This document shows, in pieces, positions 7,810 through 15,161 of a DNA stretch of 45,037 nucleotides. The notes beneath the pieces are model-generated. The model was not told the DNA's origin. It did no database searches and saw nothing but the letters and a program-made list of their open reading frames with translations. A program made the translations under genes and the position numbers. The stretch is from a candidate division KSB1 bacterium (GTDB lineage: Bacteria; Zhuqueibacterota; JdFR-76; DREG01), in assembly GCA_022566355.1 (NCBI GenBank), contig JADFJB010000020.1:1-45037 (forward strand). Direction: 5' to 3'. Every line of letters starts with the position of its first letter. Position 1 is the first letter of the stretch.

Positions 7810-9010
7810 TCACGTCTTCACCCTCATCACCACAAACGTCACATCGTCGTCCTGGGGTCTTCCATTGGCCCATTCATCTCCGGTTTTCACAAGATAGTCG
7901 ATGATCTCCTTGGGACTTTTTGTCGCTACTTTCTCAAATGCTGCATAGGCTTCATCATAACCCATATAATCCCCGTGACTGTTGAAACGTTCCGGAAAAC
8001 CATCACTCATAAGCAATAAAGTATCACCGGCAGAAATTGATAACACTTGCTCTTTGTATGGAAATTCCTCCACACAACCCAGGGGCATGCCCTTCAACAG
8101 GATCTCTTCCATCTTATTTTCAGCCGCCCTGTGAATTAACAATGGCGGCATACCAGCGCCACAAATCGCAATTTTTGAACCCTTAATTTTCAGCATGGTC
8201 ATAGCCATATTAAGTGTGCGAAGGTTCATGTTTTTCAAAACTCGATTGGACTGGTTCATAAAGCCTAAGACTTCTGCATCCGGCGCCAGCGATTCAAATA
8301 AGCTTTTAGTAGCTGTCACCATCATACCGGCATTCAAGCCATGGCCGGTGGCATCGCCGACAGCGACTGTGAGTGTGCCATCATTAGAAACATGAAAATC
8401 GTAATAGTCGCCACCCACTTCGGTGGCAGGATTCATATATACTGCAATTTCCAGATTGGGAAGGGATGGAACGGTTTTGGGCAGCATGGAAAGTTGCAAG
8501 GTTCGCGCTTCTTCAAGTTCTTTGGCTCGCCGTTGGTTTTCTGCCAAAATCGCTTTGGTCTTTTCTTTCTGAATCACTCTATGATTTTGGTACCTACCTG
8601 CAGAAACAATCGCTGATATCAAAAGGACAAAATAAATAGCATAAGCCCACCAGGTTTTCCAGAATGGTGGATTGATTATAATATTGATTGAAGTCCCTTC
8701 CTCATTCCATATCCCATCACTGTTGGCAGCTTTAACATGAAAAATGTACTCTCCAGGATCCAGATTTGTATAATTTGCCGTGTGTTTGGTTCCAACATAG
8801 CGCCAGTCTGAATCATAATTGTCCAGTTTGTAGGCGTATTCATTCTTTTCTGGGCGACTGAAATGCAAGGCTGCAAATTCAAAGGATATATCATTCTGAT
8901 TGTAGGCTAAATCAACATTGTCGGCAATGGAAATATGCTGTTTTAAGGGTGAGTCACCCCCGATTGCAACGGGTTGATCGAATAGATTAAATCCGGTTAG
9001 TGCAATTGTT
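7810..9010 (-). CDS. C-terminal part of propeller sensor: Y_Y_Y, membrane helix, SpoIIE phosphatase
   Basis: This is the 3' part of a gene whose 5' part is at 8997-11720, in another frame. The frame is open from about 9010; the first ATG is at 8868, inside a domain. Before that ATG it reads PPTIALTGFNLFDQPVAIG, the usual start of a Y_Y_Y domain. Then follow the rest of Y_Y_Y (DNYDSDW, LDPGEYIFHVKA), one membrane helix (WWAYAIYFVLLISAIV), a short coiled coil and a PP2C/SpoIIE serine phosphatase domain. The metal-binding motifs EVGGDYYDF, VGDATGHG, LLLMSDGFPE and PQDDDVTF are all present. The phosphatase would be cytoplasmic and probably dephosphorylates a STAS antagonist. The piece is almost certainly one protein with the preceding entry. 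Confidence 0.8.
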
Positions 9011-11720
9011 GGGGGACAGTATTGGTTTGCATTTGATCCGGTGAAAAAACATTTAACCCATCTGGACCACCAAAAAACATTTCCCCAGCCGCATTCTTAT
9101 AAGCTCTAAAAATCTCATGGCCTAGCAAGCCATTGGAAGCATCGAAGGTTGTGAACATGTTGTTTCGAGTATCGAATTTTGTCAACCCATTAAAAGTGCC
9201 AAGCCAGAGAAAGCCGCTTTCATCTTGCAAAATTACATTCACACTATTGACTGGTAATCCATCCTGAACTGTATAAGCTTTGAACAAACCTGTTTCGCGG
9301 TCGAATTTCAACAATCCGCCGATATAGTCAGCAAGCCATAAACTGCCGGATGCATCCTCAAAAATATCTAAAACAGCGATCAAACCGCGGCTTTCATCAT
9401 TAAAGGCTGTAAAATCATCCGTATCCCTGTTATAGCGAAAAACACCATTGGTGTTCGTACCAAACCAAAGCGTTCCGGAGCCGTCCTCAAAAATTGGACG
9501 AACTCTATCTTCGGGTATTGAATTGCCATATTCAAATTGATCGATATAGGCTAAAAGTGTATCGGTTTCGGCGTGGTTGAGGCTAAAAACGAGAATACCC
9601 CAATAATCCGGGCGGTGCGGTGGTTGAGCATTCCAGTTTCTGTAGCTATGACTGTCGTCAGTTTGATACCGGAGGGTATATTTGCCTGGTTGAAGTGTTT
9701 TCATAACAATTTGGATTCTGTTTTTTATATTTCCTCCTGCATGTTTCGTGCTGTCCAAATCCATTTCCCAGATGGTCGATTTATCTGATTCAAGAGAGCC
9801 AAAATCGAACATCTGGGTTGTCCCTTCTCCCATAGAAACGATTAGTATCGTAGTTTCCTTATCAAGAGTAAAGGTTTTCGAGATTTTTTGGTCATTTCCT
9901 ACCTTCACTATCTCAGAAAGAATTCGACCCTGTTGCATGCTTGTTTCTATAGTTTGAAAAACCATACGATGATATGTGGTATCCATGTACATATAGCGGA
10001 TAAACTTTCCGGTTTCCTTGTCGAATTGATTCAATCCGCCTTCTGTACTGATCCAGAGAGCGCCTGTGTGGTCTTCCAGGATGTCATTTACCCTGTTATT
10101 GCTTAAAGTTGTAGGATCATTTACGTCGTTTTTATAACGAGTGAAATGACCTTTTTCACGATCAAAGCGATGGAAGCCCTGAGCAGTGCCGATAAACATT
10201 TCTCCTGACGAATCTTCATAAATAGCTAGAATAATGTTTGAGCTCAATGAATTTTTATCTAATGAATCGTGTTTGAAATGGACAAAGGTATTCGATTCGC
10301 GGTCAAATCGGTTGAGACCATCCCGAGTACCTATCCAAATTATTCCCGGTTCAGAGTTCGATTCAAAAATAGCGGTTACACGGTTATCACTTAAACTATT
10401 CAAATCCCCTTCCTTTTTATTATAATTTGTAAATTTCTGTTGCGAACGATCAAGTTTATTCAAACCTCTATTACTGGTCCCGAACCATAAACTCCCGGAA
10501 CGATCGGCTAAAAATGCGACAGTTCGATCTGAACTCAAGCTGGCGGGATCATCCGGATCGCTGTGGTAATTCGAAAAGGTTCCGGCTTGCCGATTGAAAA
10601 GATCCAGGCCTCCTCCTCCCGAAAGGAACCAGATGTCGCCATTTTCCTCTTCAAACAGAGGCATCAGCCCAATATTGCTGGGTGTTGAAGAGTTTTCCGG
10701 GTCGTGTTTGTAATGGGTGAAGATACCCGTACTTGGCTCCATTCGGTCCAATCCACCTTGTGTACCAAGCCAGAGTGTACCGGCTTCATCCTCAAACAAA
10801 TGTGCAACTGTATTATCTACAATGCTGTTTGGATCTTCAGGATCATTGATGAAATTTGTAAAAGAATCGGTTTGAGGATCATAACGATTGAGACCTCCGC
10901 CAATAGTTCCGATCCACAACTGGCCGTCTTTGCTTTCTAAAATTGATGTAATAATATTTCCACTTATACTGCCGCTATTTTCCGAATCAGGCAAATACTG
11001 TGTAAAAGAATCCGTTTTATGATTATAACGATTGAACCCATTTGTTGTGCCGAACCAGATATTTGAATTTCTATCCTCCAGGAACGAAAAAACAAGAAAT
11101 GAAATGCCAAAAACACTAATTGAATTGGCGCTCAAACTGTTTGGATCTTCCGGATCATGTTCATAATGAGTAAAAGTTCCGGTTTGAGGATCCAATCTTT
11201 TCAACCGCTGGTCACTTGTAATAACCCAAATAAATCCTTTTTGATCTTCATGAATAAAAAAGACAAAATTGTTACCTAGACTGGCACTATCTCCCGGGAC
11301 ATGCCGGTAGTTAGTAAACTGCTCTGTAGCCCGGTTAAATTTATTAAGCCCGTTTTCCCTAGTTCCAGCCCAGATGTTTCCCGACCGATCCTCATGCAAA
11401 GTAAAAATAGAACGCCCCTTAATGCTGTGGGTATTGTCAGCATCCGATGTATAGATTTTCATATGATAACCATCGTACTTCACCAAGCCGTTTTGAGTAC
11501 CGAGCCAGAGAAAGCCCAGGTGGTCCTGCAGCATGGAAAACACACTATTTTCCGGCAGGCCATCTTGTACGGTAATGTGTTCGAATACCATTTTCTGGGG
11601 TTGGGAGTAGGCGATTGAAGAGGTTGTGAACAGCGTTAAGTAGAGTAATAATCGAATGCTAGTGACTCTAGTTTTAGTGGATGAGCATATGTTCATAAGT
11701 GATTTCCTTTGTAATTTCAT
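8997..11720 (-). CDS. Periplasmic two-component-regulator propeller sensor (N-terminal part)
   Basis: This 907-residue product has a signal sequence (ending near AYSQ, residue 39) followed by about 15 Reg_prop blades of the form LWxGTxxGLxxFD. These form the periplasmic seven-bladed propellers of hybrid two-component and SpoIIE-type sensors. Between blades 11 and 12 (about residues 590-730) sits a non-propeller insert with TDDSHSYRNWNAQPP. The frame ends abruptly after SPDQMQTNTVPQQLH. One extra C in the C5 run at 9011-9015 would restore the reading into the Y_Y_Y-SpoIIE part, so this is probably a frameshifted single gene of about 1,300 residues. The start at 11720 has GAGGAA five bases upstream. 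A second ATG at 11696 also has a good site (AAAGGAAA). Confidence 0.85.
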   Translation of the reverse strand: MKLQRKSLMNICSSTKTRVTSIRLLLYLTLFTTSSIAYSQPQKMVFEHITVQDGLPENSVFSMLQDHLGFLWLGTQNGLVKYDGYHMKIYTSDADNTHSIKGRSIFTLHEDRSGNIWAGTRENGLNKFNRATEQFTNYRHVPGDSASLGNNFVFFIHEDQKGFIWVITSDQRLKRLDPQTGTFTHYEHDPEDPNSLSANSISVFGISFLVFSFLEDRNSNIWFGTTNGFNRYNHKTDSFTQYLPDSENSGSISGNIITSILESKDGQLWIGTIGGGLNRYDPQTDSFTNFINDPEDPNSIVDNTVAHLFEDEAGTLWLGTQGGLDRMEPSTGIFTHYKHDPENSSTPSNIGLMPLFEEENGDIWFLSGGGGLDLFNRQAGTFSNYHSDPDDPASLSSDRTVAFLADRSGSLWFGTSNRGLNKLDRSQQKFTNYNKKEGDLNSLSDNRVTAIFESNSEPGIIWIGTRDGLNRFDRESNTFVHFKHDSLDKNSLSSNIILAIYEDSSGEMFIGTAQGFHRFDREKGHFTRYKNDVNDPTTLSNNRVNDILEDHTGALWISTEGGLNQFDKETGKFIRYMYMDTTYHRMVFQTIETSMQQGRILSEIVKVGNDQKISKTFTLDKETTILIVSMGEGTTQMFDFGSLESDKSTIWEMDLDSTKHAGGNIKNRIQIVMKTLQPGKYTLRYQTDDSHSYRNWNAQPPHRPDYWGILVFSLNHAETDTLLAYIDQFEYGNSIPEDRVRPIFEDGSGTLWFGTNTNGVFRYNRDTDDFTAFNDESRGLIAVLDIFEDASGSLWLADYIGGLLKFDRETGLFKAYTVQDGLPVNSVNVILQDESGFLWLGTFNGLTKFDTRNNMFTTFDASNGLLGHEIFRAYKNAAGEMFFGGPDGLNVFSPDQMQTNTVPQQLH

Positions 11721-11767
11721 GTGTGTTCCTCGATAATAATATAAGCGCTAAGTCATTATTCTCTATT

Positions 11768-11800
11768 CTGTCATTCCCGAATGCTTTTATCGGGAATCTA
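11768..11800 (+). repeat. Palindromic repeat, left flank of GIY-YIG gene
   Basis: This is a clean copy of the repeat in plus orientation: CTGTCATTCCCGA, loop ATGCTTTTA, then TCGGGAATCTA. It lies 6 bases beyond the reconstructed stop of the GIY-YIG gene and forms an inverted pair with the copy at 12128-12159 on the gene's other side. Confidence 0.8.
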
Positions 11801-11806
11801 CTTTTT

Positions 11807-12092
11807 CTATATTTTATTATACAAATCTTTCCAATCAGGATTTTCTTTCTCAATCAAGTCTATCTTCCATTGGCGGTTCCATTTTTTAATTTTGTTTCTC
11901 CCTGAAGATAGCATATTTAATATCGTTATGAACCTCATAAAAAACCAAACTATGAACTTTATATTTATTTGTAAACCCTTTTATTAAGTCATGTTTATGC
12001 TCATATATTCTTCTTTTGAGATTATTTGTAACTCCAATGTAAAGAACACCATTTTTCTTACTAGCTAAAACGTAGACAAAATAATAATTCAA
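11807..12092 (-). pseudogene. GIY-YIG nuclease, frameshifted
   Basis: The first 67 residues match the small single-domain GIY-YIG nucleases (COG2827 type): FVYVLASKKNGVLYIG supplies the two strand motifs, and NNLKRRIYEHK the conserved arginine helix. The open frame then stops at 11886 after REKQN. Removing one A from the AAAA run near 11889-11892 continues it with IKKWNRQWKIDLI and ENPDWKDLY, exactly the normal C terminus, to a stop at 11807-11809. The full product would be about 94 residues, the usual length. The start is TTG at 12092 with no clear ribosome binding site. The gene lies between two inverted copies of the palindromic repeat. It may be an inactivated gene or a sequencing error. 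Confidence 0.8.
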
Positions 12093-12441
12093 TAAAAAGG
12101 CCAGTTATGTTTTAAAAAATCACAATCTAGACCCCCGATAAGACATTCGGGGGTGACAGTTTTGGGGTTTGCTGACCGCCTAATAATTATTTGGAATGAT
12201 AACCATGCTACCCTACCTGTCATTCCCGAATGCTTTAATCGGGAAGCACCATTTTTCTTACACCCATATTAAATATATACAAAATAGTACTTCACATTTA
12301 AGTCATTTCACAATCAAGATTCCTGCTAAAAACATGCAGGAATGACAATTTTTTCCTATCCCTGTCATTCCCGAATGCTTTTATCGGGAATCTAATACCC
12401 ACATACTTTAAGCTCAGAGGTTTCTTCGCGTTTTCCGTTTT
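12093..12441. repeat. Gene-free cluster of palindromic repeats
   Basis: These 349 bases hold no gene but at least four repeat copies of alternating orientation. They are 12128-12159 (minus, stem ACCCCCGA / TCGGGGGT), 12217-12246 (plus, truncated at its right end), 12317-12347 (minus, stem ATTCCTGC / GCAGGAAT) and 12362-12394 (plus, stem TTCCCGA / TCGGGAA). The last two form an inverted doublet with a 14-base spacer. A degraded minus copy precedes the 12217 copy. Bases 12247-12261 (CACCATTTTTCTTAC without its first base) repeat a stretch inside the GIY-YIG gene at 12047-12061. Confidence 0.75.
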
Positions 12442-12479
12442 TCACGTCTCACGTTTGCCGTCTGCCGTTTCACGTTTTA
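12427..12479. repeat. GTGAAACGGCAAACG-type short tandem repeat
   Basis: Read on the minus strand this is a series of imperfect units of GTGAAACGGC(A/G)(A/G)ACG. It covers the 3' end of the SpoIIE gene at 12442, encoding its tail KRETADGKRET. A similar block lies directly after the stop of another SpoIIE gene at 16191-16225. Confidence 0.65.
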
Positions 12480-13617
12480 TTTTCAAAACCACGAACGTCA
12501 CATCATCATCCTGGGGGCGGCCATTGGCCCATTTGATGCCTGTTTTAACCAGGTGGTCAATAATCTCCTTCGGTGATTTCCCCCCTACATTTTTAAATGC
12601 GGCATACGCATTTGGATAATCCAGCATTTTTTCCTTATCATTCATCAATTCCGGAAAACCGTCGCTCATGAGTAGAATCGTATCTCCAGGTTTCAATTTT
12701 ACCGTTTCTTGCCGGTAAGGAAATCCTTTCATGGCGCCCAACGGCATGCCGTCAATATTCAATTCTTCGAGTTTTTTGCTGGCATTGCGATAGATCAAAA
12801 CGGGCGGAATTCCAGCAGAAGATAATTTTAGGATTCCATTACTGAATTTAAGCATTGCCAAACACATGGATAATAATGGCAATTTCATCGATTTGATGGA
12901 TGTGTTCATTTCTGCAAATGTGGATAAGATATCAGGATTCTTAGCCAAAGCGCTAAACAAAGTTTTGGCAGCCGTAACCATGGTACCGGCTTTCAAGCCA
13001 TGTCCGGTGGCATCCCCAACCACGACTGTTAAAGTGCCATCATCACTTGTATGAAAATCATAATAATCACCGCCGACTTCTGTAGCGGTTTTCATGTAAA
13101 CAGCGATTTCAAGGCCGGGCAATTTAGGAACGTCTTTCGGCAGCATCGAAAGCTGCAGCTGTCGTGCCTCTTCTAATTCCCGGGCTTTGCGCTGGTTTTC
13201 TTTTTCCAGTTCAGCCTTGGCTGCCGCCAATTGTGTGAAGTCTTCATAACGTGCATAGGCTACGGCAAAGGCATCGGCAAGGGGCGCCTGGATGAGGTTA
13301 ATTTCATCGTCCGCCAGCGGTGTGGCGCTGCCGACATAGAGCATACCCTGGGTAAAAGGCACGAACTGCAACGCGAGCCTCTCGGGCGCTTCCTCACCGG
13401 CCTGGTACTGTTTCGGACTATCAATCTGCGATAGGATCGTCTGCGTCCACGCTATGAATTGCTCCCGGTCCCATTCTTCCCGAAAAACCTTTCTCTGCCG
13501 CCAGTACTGCACAGCTTGCTCAACCAGGGGCGTACTGCCAAATTTCAGATGCAGCGCGGCGAGGGATTCTCCGGACGGGGTAGAGAGATAAAAAAGGGCA
13601 TGCTCCGCTGGCCTCAT
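12442..13617 (-). CDS. SpoIIE-type phosphatase, C-terminal piece of broken modular sensor
   Basis: The 391-residue frame contains the end of a GAF-like sensor module (to about residue 130), a coiled coil (AKAELEKENQRKARELEEA) and a complete PP2C/SpoIIE phosphatase domain with EVGGDYYDF, VGDATGHG, ILLMSDGFPE and PQDDDVTF. The phosphatase is closely similar to that at 7810. The N-terminal MRPAEH is not a natural start: the module begins upstream in two other frames, so this is the 3' part of a gene that runs from 16073. The tail KRETADGKRET is encoded by a short DNA repeat and is probably dispensable. The domain could still be active if translated on its own. Function is probably to activate a STAS antagonist. 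Confidence 0.8.
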   Translation of the reverse strand: MRPAEHALFYLSTPSGESLAALHLKFGSTPLVEQAVQYWRQRKVFREEWDREQFIAWTQTILSQIDSPKQYQAGEEAPERLALQFVPFTQGMLYVGSATPLADDEINLIQAPLADAFAVAYARYEDFTQLAAAKAELEKENQRKARELEEARQLQLSMLPKDVPKLPGLEIAVYMKTATEVGGDYYDFHTSDDGTLTVVVGDATGHGLKAGTMVTAAKTLFSALAKNPDILSTFAEMNTSIKSMKLPLLSMCLAMLKFSNGILKLSSAGIPPVLIYRNASKKLEELNIDGMPLGAMKGFPYRQETVKLKPGDTILLMSDGFPELMNDKEKMLDYPNAYAAFKNVGGKSPKEIIDHLVKTGIKWANGRPQDDDVTFVVLKIKRETADGKRET

Positions 13618-13667
13618 CGATAATTAAAACCCCGCAGCGGATAAATGGCACACTGAGGACGTTTAGT

Positions 13668-15116
13668 TCACGCCAGATGAGCGGGGGTGATGCGTTGCAG
13701 GTCGTCGGCGGTTCGCATCGTCGCGATCTCCGCCCGTACGCGATCTACGGAGGCTTGCTGTTCGGCTTCCCGTGCCCGCGTTTCGGCTTCCTTTAAATCA
13801 AGGTACCGCCGGTAGGTCAATCCCAGCACCGACGTAAATTTTCGGAAGATGCGAAGTTCTTCTTCCACGAATTCCTTTTCAGCCCAAGTATAAAGGGCTC
13901 CTTCCGGAAAGTAGAAAAAATACCCATACTGGATATTGATACTTTGCCAATCCGGAATGTCAATATGAGGTCTTACAAGTTCATAATATTTTTTTAAGGA
14001 ATTGCCTTTCAGTACAGGATGATATTCCTTCTGCACCTTCCAATATTCGAATACGCTTTCCAATACGTAGTGGCCCTTCAACTTTACTGTGCCGACAAGT
14101 TCCAAGGCATGATCCTCTTTGGTGGCGCTGGTGGTTAATAGCTCGACGACCTGAGTTTCTCCGTCGATCAGACCGACGCCGCAACGCATCGGTGTGATGT
14201 GCAGGGTCCGCAATTCTTGAAAAACGACACTGACAGTTGTGGCCAGATCTTCAGAACTATGCATAGCCATCGCCTTGGCTCGCACACGCTCAAGAGCAGC
14301 TTCGATCTGTGCTTCGCGGGCTTGTGCCTCGGCTTTTTGAAGGTCGAGGAAGCGCGTGTATGTTTGCTCGAATACCTGTGCAAATCGCTTGATTATGCCA
14401 TTCTCATCAGGGGTATAGGGTACTACCTTGTAATTCCAAATAGTCAGAGAAGTATCTTTTGAAAGGACAGTAGACCTGGCTATTCCTTTTGCGGCAGCAA
14501 TATACGCTTTTCGTTTCTTAGGCACTGTAAATTCCGCATGTGTATAAAAGTGGACAAAAAAGCTGTTCTTTTCTTCAAAAGTCATGGTATCAGTCAGCAG
14601 TGCTTCTCCATTGTGAAGAGCCGTCTCATATCGGGTAAAAAATGGATGGTTAAAGTATGGTAAATGCACCCGCCTATCATATCGCTGGCTGGTAGCGGCT
14701 GTCCACATATAATGGTCTTTGGAGTCTTTTAAATGCACGTTGATGTTACTTGCATCTATGTCGAGATTCAGGGATTCTAATTGTTCGAAGACGACCCTGA
14801 TAACTTCTTGTAGTTCTTCACTTTGATGCATGGCCATTGTGCACGCCCGAACCCTTTCGAGCGCTGCTTCGATCTGTGCTTCACGCGCCTGGGCTTCGGC
14901 TTTTTGAAGGTCGAGAAAGCGCGTGTAGGTCTGCTCGAAGACCTTAGCGAAGCGTGCGAGAACATCGAAGTCGTCCTCGGCTAAAGGCTCATACGTAATC
15001 GTGTTCATAATGCCGTGGCTGTAGGAAGCACAGTTCATAACCACTCTGTCTGGGGCGCTTTCTCCGGCAGGATACCGCCATCCATACTGCACGATGTGCG
15101 TCACGAAATCCTTCAT
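13668..15116 (-). CDS. Middle piece of broken modular sensor: GAF-like modules
   Basis: This 482-residue frame holds tandem sensor modules. Each begins with a coiled-coil signature such as REAQIEAALERVRAKAMAMH, continues with a GAF-like region of about 140 residues (RCGVGLID in one) and ends with a helix like FEQTYTRFLDLQKAEAQA. Modules start near 14868, 14301 and 13745, spaced 555-567 bases. The frame begins within a module: the preceding 15 codons are in frame with the upstream piece, from which only a TAG at 15162-15164 separates it. At the other end, after DDLQRITP, the correct continuation (LIWRELNVLSVPFIRCGV) is in another frame, so a one-base insertion is likely in the G5 run at 13683-13687. 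Not a complete gene on its own. Confidence 0.75.
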   Translation of the reverse strand: MKDFVTHIVQYGWRYPAGESAPDRVVMNCASYSHGIMNTITYEPLAEDDFDVLARFAKVFEQTYTRFLDLQKAEAQAREAQIEAALERVRACTMAMHQSEELQEVIRVVFEQLESLNLDIDASNINVHLKDSKDHYMWTAATSQRYDRRVHLPYFNHPFFTRYETALHNGEALLTDTMTFEEKNSFFVHFYTHAEFTVPKKRKAYIAAAKGIARSTVLSKDTSLTIWNYKVVPYTPDENGIIKRFAQVFEQTYTRFLDLQKAEAQAREAQIEAALERVRAKAMAMHSSEDLATTVSVVFQELRTLHITPMRCGVGLIDGETQVVELLTTSATKEDHALELVGTVKLKGHYVLESVFEYWKVQKEYHPVLKGNSLKKYYELVRPHIDIPDWQSINIQYGYFFYFPEGALYTWAEKEFVEEELRIFRKFTSVLGLTYRRYLDLKEAETRAREAEQQASVDRVRAEIATMRTADDLQRITPAHLA

Positions 15117-15161
15117 GGCCTGCTCTTCAAAGAAAACGGAGAAGCGATCTTCGTTTGCGAG

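Noticed and set aside
11699-11987. Two plus-strand open frames overlapping the propeller gene start and the GIY-YIG gene
   Set aside because: They are phenylalanine- and isoleucine-rich shadows of AT-rich DNA, run through a repeat copy, and lie antisense to a recognisable nuclease.
12128-12394. Possible CRISPR array because of several similar repeats
   Set aside because: The repeats alternate in orientation, differ in sequence and are unevenly spaced, and no cas gene is present. They fit dispersed palindromic repeats.
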